A stretch of 64,000 nucleotides of DNA from Chromatiales bacterium (GTDB lineage Bacteria > Pseudomonadota > Gammaproteobacteria > SpSt-1174): NCBI GenBank assembly GCA_014762505.1, contig JABURS010000043.1:1-64000 (forward strand). Direction: 5' to 3'. Positions within the stretch are counted from its first letter, which is position 1, and every line of letters begins with the position of its first letter. The notes below the pieces were generated by a model that did no database searches, was not told the origin of the DNA, and saw only the letters and a list, made by a program, of their open reading frames with translations. The position numbers and the translations under genes were made by a program. Positions 37,491 to 46,741 of this stretch are shown piece by piece.

Positions 37491-37808
37491 ATGAAATCAT
37501 TCGAGGGAGACAACGAAGCACGCCGTATCCTGGCGCAATCGCGACCGCTGCCGCAGGACGCCAGAGCCGAGCGCGTCGTGCTGTGGAAGGCGTTTCGCAA
37601 CGAAGACCAGGCGCTCGAGTACTCGCGCCACATCCTGCTGGAGGATGGCCAGCGCGTGGTCGGCGGTTGCGGCGAGGACGACATGGGCTGGTACTGCTGG
37701 CTCGGCATCGAGGTCGACGACATCGAAGCCTGGGGCAACTCGCAGGCCATCCAGCTGGTCGACCCGTTGGAGGCCGATGACCCGCGGGGGCAGGGGCGGA
37801 ATTTGTGA
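37491..37808 (+). CDS. Unknown protein, second of a tandem paralogue pair
   Basis: 105 residues, identical in length to the gene at 36975 and alignable without gaps: MKSFEGDNEARRILAQSRPL, FRNEDQALEYSRHILLEDGQ, RVVGGCGEDDMGWYCWLGIE and VDDIEAWG, ending DPRGQGRNL. It has its own ribosome site (GCAGGAGG). An invariant Cys and several Trp/Asp residues could form a small binding site. The pair arose by local duplication with about 200 bases between copies. Function is unknown. Confidence 0.7.
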   Translation: MKSFEGDNEARRILAQSRPLPQDARAERVVLWKAFRNEDQALEYSRHILLEDGQRVVGGCGEDDMGWYCWLGIEVDDIEAWGNSQAIQLVDPLEADDPRGQGRNL

Positions 37809-37868
37809 GTAGCAAGTAGTGAGGCGTTAGTCGTTTTACGCCTATCTTCTCACTCCTCCCTCCTCACG

Positions 37869-37917
37869 CCCCGACAAGAAAAAGGCCGCGCAATGCGCGG
37901 CCTTTTTCTTGTCGGGG
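37869..37917. terminator. Very long perfect bidirectional terminator hairpin
   Basis: A 23-bp uninterrupted stem: CCCCGACAAGAAAAAGGCC plus GCGC, loop AAT, then the exact complement. It contains the GGCC/T-run design of an intrinsic terminator on both strands and separates the convergent paralogue and fccB genes. Confidence 0.9.
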
Positions 37918-37928
37918 AGAGATCCCCG

Positions 37929-39221
37929 TCAGCCCCAGATGTCCTGGGTGATGCTCGCGTACCAGCCGCGGGCGTAGTCGGCCTCCTGCTGGCGGAACTG
38001 CGGGCCGGCATCGGCAGGGCTCACGCCACCGGCACCTTCCACGCCCTTGATGCCGCCATCCGTGTAGTGATACACGGCGGCCACCGAGATGCCGTAGTCG
38101 GGACCGACCAGGCTGTAGCAGGTGTTGACGTGGGAGGGCGTGATCATCGGCTGTTCCTGGAGACCCAGCACGATGGCCGCTGCCGCGATCTTGCCCTGGC
38201 TGTTGGCCGAGTGGCCGGACTTGGGCATGGCGCCGGCGACGCTGGCATCGCCGATGACGTGAATGCCGGGATGGATGGTCGACTCGAAGGTCTCCTGGTT
38301 CACCGGGCACCAGCCGTCGTCGTTGGTGAGGCCTGCCACATGCGCGATGGCCCCGGCCTTCTGCCGCGGGATGAAGTTCAGCACGTCGGCCTTGAACGAG
38401 TTCAGGCCGCCATCGGAATAGGCGGTGCGCGTGTTGACGTCCACGCGGTCCACCATGCCGCCCTGCGAGCCCGGCACCCATTCGATCATGTCGCCATAGA
38501 GCGCCTTCCAGCCGGCCTGGAACAGGCCCTGCTTGGAGAAGTTGTCCTTGGCATCCAGGATCAGCACCTTGGAGCGCGGTTTGTGCTGCTTGAGGTAGTG
38601 GGCCACCATGCCGGCACGCTCGTAGGGCCCGGGCGGGCAGCGGAACGGATTGCCGGGGGCGCACATGACGAACACCCCGCCGTCGTCCATGGCCTCGAGC
38701 TGGCTGCGCAGGATGCGGGTCTGCTCGCCGGCCTTCCAGGCATGGGGAATGGCGCTGGCGGTGGAGGCGTCCAGGCCCTCGACGGTCTCCCAGCGGAAGT
38801 CGATGCCGGGGGAGACCACCAGGCGGTCGTAGGACAGGGTGTCGCCGCTGCCCAGCGTGACCGTGCGGGCCGCCGGGTCGACGGCGGTGGCGCTGTCCTG
38901 CACGATGGTCACACCGTAGGTCGTCTTCAGCGCATCGTAGGTCTGCACGATGTCGTCCATCTCGCCCAGGCCGCCGAGCACCCAGTTGCTGCCGAAGCAG
39001 GTGGTGTAACTGGCACTGGGTTCGATCAGCGTGACGTCGAGGCCGGCGTCGAAGCGCTTGAGGTACTTGGCGCAGGTGGCACCACCCGGACCGCCGCCGA
39101 TGATGACAATGCGGGCCTTGCCGCCACTGCCGTTCTTGCCGCAGCCGGACAGGCCGAACAGCCCGAGGGCGCTGCCGGCGCCGACGGTCTTGAGAAAGCT
39201 TCTGCGTGAGATATGCGTCAT
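37929..39221 (-). CDS. fccB: Flavocytochrome c sulfide dehydrogenase, flavoprotein subunit
   Basis: 430 residues with a Tat signal (SRRSFLKTVGAG). The FAD-binding motif is ARIVIIGGGPGGATCAKYLK. Redox cysteines are seen in YTTCFGSNWVLGG and NDDGWCPVNQETFES, matching the active-site pair of FccB. The C-terminal FCSD flavin-binding domain contains VNTCYSLVGPDYGISVAAVY. It oxidises sulfide in the periplasm and passes electrons to the cytochrome subunit encoded 11 bases upstream in the same operon. This is strong evidence of sulfide oxidation. Confidence 0.94.
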   Translation of the reverse strand: MTHISRRSFLKTVGAGSALGLFGLSGCGKNGSGGKARIVIIGGGPGGATCAKYLKRFDAGLDVTLIEPSASYTTCFGSNWVLGGLGEMDDIVQTYDALKTTYGVTIVQDSATAVDPAARTVTLGSGDTLSYDRLVVSPGIDFRWETVEGLDASTASAIPHAWKAGEQTRILRSQLEAMDDGGVFVMCAPGNPFRCPPGPYERAGMVAHYLKQHKPRSKVLILDAKDNFSKQGLFQAGWKALYGDMIEWVPGSQGGMVDRVDVNTRTAYSDGGLNSFKADVLNFIPRQKAGAIAHVAGLTNDDGWCPVNQETFESTIHPGIHVIGDASVAGAMPKSGHSANSQGKIAAAAIVLGLQEQPMITPSHVNTCYSLVGPDYGISVAAVYHYTDGGIKGVEGAGGVSPADAGPQFRQQEADYARGWYASITQDIWG

Positions 39222-39232
39222 GCCGGTCCCCT

Positions 39233-39547
39233 TTATTTCAGCGTGCCGAGGTATTCGGCGAGGAGACGGATCTCCTCGTCGGTATAGCCCTTCGCGTGGC
39301 GGTTCATCACCGTGGCCGCGCGCGAGCCGTCACGAAAGCCCTTGAGCTGGCGTTCGATCACCTCGGCCGGGTAGCCGTTGATGGGGGGGATGGCGCCGGG
39401 GCTCTTGCCGTCGGTGCCGTGGCAGGCGAAGCAGGTGCTGGCGAGTATCTGGCCGCGCGAGATCTCCGCGCTGGCCGTGAGGGGCAGGGCGGCGATGCCG
39501 GCAAGCAGGATGCAGATCGCCCCTCCCTTGTGTAGCCGATGTGTCAT
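39233..39547 (-). CDS. fccA: Flavocytochrome c cytochrome subunit, single haem
   Basis: 104 residues with a Sec signal ending near ASA. One haem-binding motif C39-FA-CH43, then GTDGKSPGAIPPINGYPAEV and a likely axial Met in AATVMNRHAKGYTDEEI. It is half the size of the dihaem FccA of Allochromatium, so this belongs to the monohaem type. It accepts electrons from FccB, and gene order (cytochrome first) matches fccAB operons. Confidence 0.88.
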   Translation of the reverse strand: MTHRLHKGGAICILLAGIAALPLTASAEISRGQILASTCFACHGTDGKSPGAIPPINGYPAEVIERQLKGFRDGSRAATVMNRHAKGYTDEEIRLLAEYLGTLK

Positions 39548-39655
39548 GGACTTCCTCCTTCAATATGCAAGCGTTGAGTGCCGGCCTGACGGGCGGCGGC
39601 GTGCTGTTATGGTTATGTCTCCCTCGCAGGGGAGTATGGTCCAGGAAAGTGGTCT

Positions 39656-39678
39656 CTGCCGGTGAAAATCACCGGCAG
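39656..39678. terminator. Hairpin between atzF and fccA
   Basis: CTGCCGGTGA-AAA-TCACCGGCAG, a perfect 10-bp stem 45 bases beyond the atzF stop. No clear T-run follows on the minus strand, so termination of the nitrogen cluster here is plausible but not certain. Confidence 0.45.
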
Positions 39679-39722
39679 CACCAGATGCAGATTAGCGCGA
39701 AAGACTTAAATATTGAAGGGTT

Positions 39723-41534
39723 TTAGCGGGCCGATCCGGGTGTGCGGGAGAGGTAGCTGCGCCAGCCGCCCTGCGCGGTGATGTCTTCTGCCCTGGAGAT
39801 GGCGTAGGACTCGCACAGAAACCCCGCGACCTGCTCGCCATCGGCCAGTTCCACGCGCCCGATGCCCAGGGGGGCGGGAATCCCGTCCACGAAGCTGCCG
39901 AAGTGTTCGGCAGGCAGTTCCCACACCTCCACCTCGATCGGGGCCCCGTCTCCCGCACGCACCAGGCCAGGACGGTAGGGCGGCCCCCCGGGCAGGGCAT
40001 AGAACCGGTAGTCGGGGCTGGTGAGGGTGCGCCGGACCAGCCGGCCACCGCGTTCGGTGAGTTGGTGGTTGAGCGGTAGCCCTTCCATGTGTGCGCCACA
40101 GACCGCCACCCGAATCCGGCCGTTGTCGCGGGCCGGGCCGTCGACCTGCGGGGGCAGTGGATGCGGTGTCGCGCCCATGGTCTGCACCGTGGCGCGTTGC
40201 AGGCGGTCGCCCAGCGGCAGCAACGCGGCGTCACCGAAGGCCGGCGCGATCAGGGTCACGCCGAAGGGCAGGCCGTCGGCCTGGAATCCCGCGGGCACCG
40301 CCAGGGCGGCGAGGTCCAGCAGGTTCATGAAGTTGGTGTAATAGCCGAGGTTGGCGTTGAGCCGGATGGGATCGGCATTCACCGCCTCGATGGGGTAGAT
40401 CGTGCCGGCGGTGGGGGTGACGATGACGTCTACCGCGCGCCAGGCGGCCTCGGCCGCGCGGCGGTAGTCCATCAGGCGGTACTGTGCGGCAAAGGCATCG
40501 GTGGCCATGGGTTTCGCGCCGCCGGCGATGATGGTACGGGTCACGTCCATGAGGGCCTCGGGGGCCTCGTCGATCAGGGGCTGAGCGGCCAGGTAGCGCT
40601 CGGTCACCCAGGGTCCCTCGTAGAGCAGGCGGGCGGCCTCGAGGAAGGGGGCGAAGTCGATCTCCACCGGTGTGCCACCGAGTCCCTCCAGGTGCGCGAC
40701 GGCCTCGGCGAACAGCCGTTGCGCCTCGGTGTTGCCGAAGAATTCGAGCTGGTCGGGACGCGGCACACCGAAGCGGAAGGCATGGGTATCGAAGTCATGG
40801 GGGAAGTCCGGCGCCGGGCGGGCGTAGGCGTCTTGCACGTCGAATTTCGCGGTGACCTGCAAGACCTTCCGGGCGTCGGCCACGTTGAGCGCGAAGATCG
40901 AAACCGTATCGAGCGTGCGACAGGCCGGCACCACCCCGCTGGCGGAGAGCAGGCCGCGCGTGGGTTTGACCCCCACCAGGTTGTTGAAGGCGGCCGGCAC
41001 GCGTCCCGAGCCGGCCGTGTCGGTGCCGAGCGAGAAGCTCACCATGCCGGTGGCCACCGTCACCGCGGAACCGGCGCTGGAACCGCCGGAGATGTAGCGG
41101 GGGTCGAAGGCATTCTGGCAGGCGCCGTAGGGCGAGCGCGTGCCCACCAGGCCGGTGGCGAACTGGTCGAGGTTGGTCTTGCCGATCGGTATGGCCCCGG
41201 CGGCGATGAGGCAGTCGACCACGAAGGCGCTCTTCTGTGCCTGGTAGGCGAAGGCCGGGCAGGCGGCGGTGGTGGGCGCCCCCTTGAGGTCGATGTTGTC
41301 CTTGATGGCGAAGGGGATGCCGTAGAGCGGCAGCGTTTCGGGCGAATGGCCCTCGAGGCTGTCGGCATAGCCCTGCAGCTCCTCGCGAGAGAGGCGGTGG
41401 ATCCATTCATTGCGGTCCGGCTGCGCGGCGATGCGCTCGAGCAGCACGTCGACGAGGTCGCGGGGAGTGAGCGTGCCCTCGCGGTAGGCGGCGTGCAGTG
41501 AGGCGATGTCCAGGCTGAGCTGTGCGTGGTTCAT
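39723..41534 (-). CDS. atzF: Allophanate hydrolase
   Basis: 603 residues; start at MNHAQLSLDIASLHAAYREG. The N-terminal amidase-signature domain has the Ser-cisSer-Lys elements: FAIKDNIDLKGAPTTAACPA, YISGGSSAGSAVTVATGMVS and LGTDTAGSGRVPAAFNNLVG. The C-terminal roughly 130 residues form the second AtzF domain (VAVCGAHMEGLPLNHQLTER, YALPGGPPYRPGLVR). The pair converts allophanate to ammonia and CO2. It lies 28 bases after the carboxylase gene and supplies the last step of urea or guanidine breakdown. Confidence 0.94.
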   Translation of the reverse strand: MNHAQLSLDIASLHAAYREGTLTPRDLVDVLLERIAAQPDRNEWIHRLSREELQGYADSLEGHSPETLPLYGIPFAIKDNIDLKGAPTTAACPAFAYQAQKSAFVVDCLIAAGAIPIGKTNLDQFATGLVGTRSPYGACQNAFDPRYISGGSSAGSAVTVATGMVSFSLGTDTAGSGRVPAAFNNLVGVKPTRGLLSASGVVPACRTLDTVSIFALNVADARKVLQVTAKFDVQDAYARPAPDFPHDFDTHAFRFGVPRPDQLEFFGNTEAQRLFAEAVAHLEGLGGTPVEIDFAPFLEAARLLYEGPWVTERYLAAQPLIDEAPEALMDVTRTIIAGGAKPMATDAFAAQYRLMDYRRAAEAAWRAVDVIVTPTAGTIYPIEAVNADPIRLNANLGYYTNFMNLLDLAALAVPAGFQADGLPFGVTLIAPAFGDAALLPLGDRLQRATVQTMGATPHPLPPQVDGPARDNGRIRVAVCGAHMEGLPLNHQLTERGGRLVRRTLTSPDYRFYALPGGPPYRPGLVRAGDGAPIEVEVWELPAEHFGSFVDGIPAPLGIGRVELADGEQVAGFLCESYAISRAEDITAQGGWRSYLSRTPGSAR

Positions 41535-41562
41535 GGGTGTTTCCCGTGTCGAGGTTCGCGAA

Positions 41563-44500
41563 TCATTCACTGGCAAGTTCGATGAGGATCATGGCCTGAC
41601 CGGCGTGGACGGCGCTCCCGGCCGTACAGAGGATCTCGCGGATCACCCCTTCCTCGTCCGCCTCGATGGGGATCTCCATCTTCATGGCCTCCACGACGAG
41701 GAGCAGGTCGCCCGGCGCGACCTTGTCGCCGGCACGTGCCGTGATCTCCCACACGCTGCCGGTGACGGGCGAGGCAACGGCGATGCAGCCCGGCGGGATG
41801 TCGAAGGGGGCGTCGGAAGCCGATTCCTCGTCCGGCAGTGCGTCGACGTGCTCGGCCTGGCCGGCCTGCTTCCAGCGCTCGCGCTCGGCCTCGAAGGCCG
41901 CCTGCTGCGTCTGCTTGAAGGCGGCGATGCTGTCCGCGTTGTCCTGCAGGAAGCGGTTGTAGTCGCCGAGCTTGAGCGTGGTCTCCTCGATCTTCAGGTT
42001 GAAGCGGCCCTGCACGAAGTCTTTGCGCATCTGCGTGAGCTCCTCGTGGCTCACGGGATAGAAGCGTAACTGGTCGAAGAAGCGCAGCAGCCATTGCCTG
42101 CCGTCGGTGAAGTCCCGCGTCTGCCTGTAGCGGTTCCACATCTGCACCGTGCGGCCGACGAACTGGTAGCCGCCGGGCCCTTCCATGCCGTACACGCACA
42201 GGTAGGCCCCGCCGATGCCCACGGCGTTCTCCGGCGTCCAGGTGCGCGCCGGGTTGTACTTGGTGGTGACCAGGCGATGCCGGGGGTCCAGCGGCGTGGC
42301 CACCGGCGCACCCAAGTAGACGTCCCCCAGCCCCATCACCAGGTAGCTCGCGTTGACGAGGATGTCCTTCACATCCTCGATGCGTTCCAGCCCGTTGATG
42401 CGACGGATGAACTCGATGTTGCTCGGGCACCAGGGCGCGTCGGGCCGTACCGATTGCATGTACTTGTCGATGGCCAGCCGGGTGGAGGGGTCGTCCCAGG
42501 ACAGCGGCAGGTGCACGATGCGGCTGGGAACCTCCATCTCCTCGATCGGCGGCAGTTCGTCCTCGGCGCGCCGGAGGATATGCAATAGCGCGTCCTGGCT
42601 GATGACGCGACTGTCGTAGTGGATCTGCAGGGAGCGGATGCCGGGCGTGAGATCGACGAGGCCGTCGATGGTCTGCGCACGCATCCATTCCATGAGCGCG
42701 TGCACGCGAAAACGCAGATTGAGGTCGAGTACCAGTTCGCCGTACTCGACCAGCAGGTACTTGTCGCCGGCCTGGCGGTAGCAGACGCCCACGTGACCCG
42801 CGTCGGGTTCGGCGCGAAAGAGGATCGGTGTGGCATCCCGGCCGGGCGTGCAGGTCGTGGGTGTCGAGGCTGGGGCCTCGACGCGCTGCGCAATCGACAT
42901 GTCCTGTGCCTGCTCCAGTACGTTGGCCGTGGGGATGTCGATACAGTGGAAGCGTACCGTGTCGCCGGGCGCGAGCTGGCCCATCTTCCACAGCTCGGCC
43001 TGCACGATGGTGACCGGACAGACGAAGCCGCCGAGGCTGGGGCCGTCCGGGCCGAGGATCACGGGCATGTCGCCGGTGAAGTCCACTGCGCCGATGGCAT
43101 AGGCGTTGTCGTGGATGTTGGACGGGTGCAGCCCGGCCTCGCCACCGTCCTCACGTGCCCACGCGGGCTTCGGCCCGATCAGGCGCACGCCCGTGCGGCT
43201 GGAGTTGTAGTGCACCTCCCAGTCGGTGGAGAAGAAGGTCGCGATGTCGTCGTCGGTGAAGAAATCCGGCGCGCCGTGCGGGCCGTAGGTCACCTGGATT
43301 TCCCAGTGCCGGTCGTAGCGCGGGATGAGTCCGGCCGGGATCGCCCGTGCCGGTTCGCCATTCCTCGCCGAGCCGTTCAGGCGCAGCACGTCGCCGACCT
43401 GCAGCGTGCGCCCGCCGTGCCCGCCGAACTGACCCAGCGTGAAGGTGGACTTGCTGCCCATGTAGTCCGGCACGTCGAAGCCGCCCCGCACGGCCAGGTA
43501 GCTGCGGCTGCCGCTGCCGGTGATGCCGCGCAGTTTCAGCGTGCTGCCGGCCTTCACCTCGATCGGCTGCCAGTAGTCGATGTCCTCGCCGTCGAGCTGG
43601 GCCTTCATCTGCGCGCCGGCGAGCGCGATCACGGCGTCGGTGTTGAAGCGCAGCGTGGGTCCGGTGACGGTGAGCTCCAGTGCGGCCGTGCCCTCGGCAT
43701 TGCCCACGGCACGGTTGGCGAGCCGGAAGGCGAGGTGATCCATCGGTCCCGAGGGTGGGACGCCGATGTCCCAGTAGCCGGTGCGTCCCGGGTAGTCCTG
43801 GATCGTGGACTGGGTGCCGGGCGCGAGCACCTCGATGGTGGCTGGCCGGTAGGCGAAGCCGTCGAGATAGCGCGTGTAGTGCGCGGCGCGGGTGAAGATG
43901 TCGTCGCGCAGGATGGCGCGCAGGTAGGGCAGGTTGGACTCGATGCCATGCAGTGAGGTCTCGTCCAGCGCATCGAGCAGCCTGTCGATCGCCTCGGCGC
44001 GATCGCGGCCGCGGGTGATGATCTTCGCCACCATCGGGTCGTAGTAGGGCGGGATCGATGAACCCTGCTCCACCCAGGTGTCGACACGTGCCCCGGGCGG
44101 GAAGCGCATCTCGGTGAGCACGCCGCTGGCCGGCTGGAACTGCTTGCCGGGATCTTCGGCGTAGAGCCGCACCTGTACGGCCGCACCCTGTGGCGCGTGC
44201 CGGTAGTCCAGCAGGAACGCATTCTCTCCGGCAGCCTGGCGCAGCATCCACTCGACGAGATCGACGCCCGTGACCTCCTCCGTGACCCCGTGTTCCACCT
44301 GCAGGCGGGTGTTCACCTCCAGGAAGTAGAACTCGCCCGTCTTCGTGTCGAAGACATATTCCACCGTGCCGGCGGACTGGTAGTTGACGGCCTGTCCGAG
44401 GCGCACCGCCGCCTCCATCAGCTGTGCACGCAGGCGATAGCTGATGCCGGGCGCGGGCGTCTCCTCGATCACCTTCTGGTTGCGGCGTTGCACGGAGCAG

Positions 44501-45180
44501 TCGCGCTCGCCGAGCGCGACCACATTGCCCTGCCCGTCACCGAAGATCTGTACCTCGATGTGACGCGCGTACTCGACGTATTTTTCGAGAAAGATGCCGC
44601 CCTGGCTGAAGTTGTTACGGCTCAGGCGCTCGACGGAATGAAAGGCCTCCTCGAGTTGCTCCTCGCCGTGGCAGAGCTGCATGCCGATGCCGCCACCCCC
44701 CGCCGTGCTCTTCAGCATCACCGGATAGCCGATGCGCAGAGCCTCGCGTTTGGCGTGGGTGGCATCGTCGAGCAGACCCGTGCCGGGCAGCAGCGGCACC
44801 TGGTTCTCGGCGGCCAGGTGCCGCGCCTTGTGCTTGAGACCGAAGTCGCGCATCTGCACTGGTGTCGGCCCGATGAAAGCGATGCCGTTCGCCGCACAGG
44901 CCTCGGCGAAGTCTGCATTCTCGCTGAGGAAGCCGTAGCCCGGATGGATGGCCTGTGCGCCGGTGGCGCGCGCGGCCTCGAGGATCCGGGCCTGATCGAG
45001 ATAGCTCTGGTTAGCCGGCGCCGGGCCGATGCACACGGCCTCGTCGGCCTGGGCGACGTGCAGCGAGTGCGCATCGGCCTCGGAGTACACCGCCACCGAC
45101 TGGATGCCCATGCGTCGGAGGGTGCGGATGATGCGGCAGGCAATCGCGCCGCGGTTCGCTATCAGTACCTTGTTGAACAT
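41563..45180 (-). CDS. Urea/guanidine carboxylase, biotin-dependent
   Basis: 1205 residues, the full bacterial urea carboxylase architecture. Biotin carboxylase (about 1-450; [38 protein letters not shown]), AHS2/KipA domain (about 460-770; [20 protein letters not shown]), AHS1/KipI domain (about 800-1000) and biotinyl domain with EAMKME (biotin Lys 1167). Enzymes next to paired DUF1989 genes have been shown to prefer guanidine, giving carboxyguanidine. The two DUF1989 genes here support guanidine, but urea cannot be excluded from sequence alone. A perfect GTATTAC dyad lies 157 bases upstream. Confidence 0.93.
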   Translation of the reverse strand: MFNKVLIANRGAIACRIIRTLRRMGIQSVAVYSEADAHSLHVAQADEAVCIGPAPANQSYLDQARILEAARATGAQAIHPGYGFLSENADFAEACAANGIAFIGPTPVQMRDFGLKHKARHLAAENQVPLLPGTGLLDDATHAKREALRIGYPVMLKSTAGGGGIGMQLCHGEEQLEEAFHSVERLSRNNFSQGGIFLEKYVEYARHIEVQIFGDGQGNVVALGERDCSVQRRNQKVIEETPAPGISYRLRAQLMEAAVRLGQAVNYQSAGTVEYVFDTKTGEFYFLEVNTRLQVEHGVTEEVTGVDLVEWMLRQAAGENAFLLDYRHAPQGAAVQVRLYAEDPGKQFQPASGVLTEMRFPPGARVDTWVEQGSSIPPYYDPMVAKIITRGRDRAEAIDRLLDALDETSLHGIESNLPYLRAILRDDIFTRAAHYTRYLDGFAYRPATIEVLAPGTQSTIQDYPGRTGYWDIGVPPSGPMDHLAFRLANRAVGNAEGTAALELTVTGPTLRFNTDAVIALAGAQMKAQLDGEDIDYWQPIEVKAGSTLKLRGITGSGSRSYLAVRGGFDVPDYMGSKSTFTLGQFGGHGGRTLQVGDVLRLNGSARNGEPARAIPAGLIPRYDRHWEIQVTYGPHGAPDFFTDDDIATFFSTDWEVHYNSSRTGVRLIGPKPAWAREDGGEAGLHPSNIHDNAYAIGAVDFTGDMPVILGPDGPSLGGFVCPVTIVQAELWKMGQLAPGDTVRFHCIDIPTANVLEQAQDMSIAQRVEAPASTPTTCTPGRDATPILFRAEPDAGHVGVCYRQAGDKYLLVEYGELVLDLNLRFRVHALMEWMRAQTIDGLVDLTPGIRSLQIHYDSRVISQDALLHILRRAEDELPPIEEMEVPSRIVHLPLSWDDPSTRLAIDKYMQSVRPDAPWCPSNIEFIRRINGLERIEDVKDILVNASYLVMGLGDVYLGAPVATPLDPRHRLVTTKYNPARTWTPENAVGIGGAYLCVYGMEGPGGYQFVGRTVQMWNRYRQTRDFTDGRQWLLRFFDQLRFYPVSHEELTQMRKDFVQGRFNLKIEETTLKLGDYNRFLQDNADSIAAFKQTQQAAFEAERERWKQAGQAEHVDALPDEESASDAPFDIPPGCIAVASPVTGSVWEITARAGDKVAPGDLLLVVEAMKMEIPIEADEEGVIREILCTAGSAVHAGQAMILIELASE

Positions 45181-45336
45181 CGTCAGTCGTGACCACGGGC
45201 CCGCGCCAGCGCAGGTGTCCGTCGGTGCACATCACTCCCTGGTCGTGCCGGGCCGTCCCGGCGTGCTGGCCAAGGCCCCGGGGGTCGTCCCGCGAGGCGC
45301 GTCTTGCCAATACCGGAGCAAATCTCGGGCCAGGCC

Positions 45337-45364
45337 GTATTACCCGATGCGTGTTGCGTAATAC
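45337..45364. promoter_or_regulatory. GTATTAC-N14-GTAATAC operator, site A (perfect)
   Basis: GTATTAC and GTAATAC are separated by 14 bases (equivalently GTATTA-N16-TAATAC). The 16-base spacing equals that of the E. coli NikR operator GTATGA-N16-TCATAC, with a changed half-site. The site lies upstream of the carboxylase-atzF operon. The NikR-like protein encoded at 48225 is the natural candidate to bind it. Confidence 0.8.
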
Positions 45365-45485
45365 GGCGACGCGGCAGGCCAGATGATGGCACGCATGCAC
45401 CGCAACGGGGCGATTCCGCTCACGTCTGCCAGCACGTGGTGCGTGGCCTGTCGTCAGCCGTGTTCCGGTGCAGGCGGTCGACTGC

Positions 45486-45501
45486 GGGCATGGAAGTTGC
45501 T
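45486..45501 (+). promoter_or_regulatory. Candidate sigma-54 promoter for the second binding protein
   Basis: GGGCAT-GGAAG-TTGCT keeps the GG and GC dinucleotides of the -24/-12 consensus at the required 10-base spacing, with two mismatches in the -24 box. It ends seven bases before operator site B, the same geometry as the strong promoter at 53847. Confidence 0.4.
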
Positions 45502-45508
45502 GAGTCGC

Positions 45509-45536
45509 GTATTACGGTCGCCCGGTTTGGTATTAA
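45509..45536. promoter_or_regulatory. GTATTAC-type operator, site B (one altered half)
   Basis: GTATTAC-N14-GTATTAA: one perfect half-site and one variant at the same 16-base spacing, 48 bases before the binding-protein gene at 45585. The variant half TATTAA is the same variant found at site D (48161), which argues for a real family of sites. Confidence 0.7.
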
Positions 45537-45584
45537 CGCCGACGGGGCGAGACCGATATAACCAACAGATCAGGAGCGATCACC

Positions 45585-46655
45585 ATGTCTGGCCCCCGCA
45601 AGCGTTGTTACTTTCTGCTCGTGAACGTGCTCGTCGTTCTCGTCCTGCTGGCGCCGCCGGCCATGGCCAGGGAGCGTTTCAAGGTGGCCTGGACGCTGTA
45701 TGTCGGCTGGATGCCCTGGGAGCTGGCGCGGGCCGAAGGTATCGTGGACAAATGGGCCGCGCGTTACGGCATCGAGATCGAGGTGGTGCAGGTGGCCGAG
45801 TACATCGACTCCATCGAGCGTTTCGCCGCCGGCGAGTTCGATGCCTGCACCATGACCAACATCGATGCGCTCACCCTGCCTGCCGCCATGGGCACGGATT
45901 CCACCGCGTTGATCGTGGGTGACTTCTCCAATGGCAACGATGCCGTGGTGCTGAAGCGCCGGGACGACCTGCGGGCCATCAAGGGCCTGGAGGTCGGTCT
46001 GGTGCAGTACTCCGTTTCCCATTACCTGCTGCATCGCGCACTGGGTTCGGTCGGGCTGCGCGAGACCGACATCCGGCTCAAGGATACCTCGGACGCGGTC
46101 ATCGATATGGCGTTTGCCATGACCGACATGCAGGCCATCGCGACCTGGAATCCGCAGCTCAACCTGGTGATGGGACTGCTCGAATCGAACAAGGTGTTCG
46201 ACTCCAGCCAGATTCCCGGTGAGATCATCGACCTCACCGTGGTGAATACGCGCACCTTGCAGGAGAATCCGGACCTCGGCCGGGCCCTGGTGGGCGCCTG
46301 GTACGAGACCATGGCGCTGATGTCGCGCCAGGACAGCGTGGGTCGCAATGCGCGCGCCTACATGGGCGAGGCATCGGGTTCGCACCTGGTCGGCTACGAA
46401 TCGCAGCTCGCCTCCACCCGCATGTTCTATGACGCCGGTGAGGCGACGCGCTTCGCGACCGATCGTGCCCTGGTCGAGACCATGGACAAGGTGCGCCGCT
46501 TCTCGGCCGAGGCGGGCCTGCTCGACAGCCCGGAGACGGTCGGCATCGCGTTTCCGGATGGCAGCGTGCTGGGTAACCGGGACAACATCAAGTTGCGTTT
46601 CGACAATCGCTACATGCAGCTGGCGGCCGACGATGCGCTGCTGGAGCCGCGCTGA
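45585..46655 (+). CDS. ABC transporter substrate-binding protein, nitrate/taurine-like (second copy)
   Basis: 356 residues with a signal peptide ending AMA-RERF. The mature protein is an NMT1/SsuA-type receptor (WTLYVGWMPWELARAEGIVD, FDACTMTNIDALTLPAAMGT, IVGDFSNGNDAVVLKRRDDL) closely resembling the binding protein at 52817 ([25 protein letters not shown]). Members next to urea carboxylase genes are annotated as putative urea transporters; guanidine is equally possible here. It has its own promoter region with operator B and no permease of its own, so it probably shares the permease and ATPase at 50863-52768. Confidence 0.85.
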   Translation: MSGPRKRCYFLLVNVLVVLVLLAPPAMARERFKVAWTLYVGWMPWELARAEGIVDKWAARYGIEIEVVQVAEYIDSIERFAAGEFDACTMTNIDALTLPAAMGTDSTALIVGDFSNGNDAVVLKRRDDLRAIKGLEVGLVQYSVSHYLLHRALGSVGLRETDIRLKDTSDAVIDMAFAMTDMQAIATWNPQLNLVMGLLESNKVFDSSQIPGEIIDLTVVNTRTLQENPDLGRALVGAWYETMALMSRQDSVGRNARAYMGEASGSHLVGYESQLASTRMFYDAGEATRFATDRALVETMDKVRRFSAEAGLLDSPETVGIAFPDGSVLGNRDNIKLRFDNRYMQLAADDALLEPR

Positions 46656-46687
46656 TCGGCGACGGCGGTAACGTCTGGGCCTGAACG

Positions 46688-46717
46688 CAGACCGCCCCTG
46701 ATGTCAGGGGCGGTCTG
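46688..46717. terminator. Hairpin terminator between convergent units
   Basis: CAGACCGCCCCTGA-TG-TCAGGGGCGGTCTG, a perfect 14-bp stem between the convergent binding-protein and cgdB genes. There is no long T-run, but the position and stability fit bidirectional termination. Confidence 0.7.
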
Positions 46718-46741
46718 GCATGAGCATGTCGTGAAACGGGG

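Larger units (their letters stand above)
45181..45584. other. Divergent regulatory region of the nitrogen cluster
   Basis: About 400 bases between the carboxylase gene (leftward) and a binding-protein gene (rightward). It holds two dyads of the GTATTAC family and a candidate sigma-54 promoter, listed separately. I searched it by eye for guanidine riboswitch signatures and found none. No ORF is convincing. Confidence 0.6.

Noticed and set aside
41563-45180. Acetyl-/propionyl-CoA or pyruvate carboxylase
   Set aside because: The biotin carboxylase half alone would allow it, but the AHS1/AHS2 domains and adjacent allophanate hydrolase identify urea/guanidine carboxylase.
41534-45180. A single fused urea amidolyase
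   Set aside because: Carboxylase and allophanate hydrolase are separate genes with a 28-base gap and individual stops and starts.
45181-45584. Guanidine-I (ykkC) riboswitch before the carboxylase or binding-protein gene
   Set aside because: I looked for the conserved ykkC core on both strands and saw none; dyads and a sigma-54-like box are present instead.
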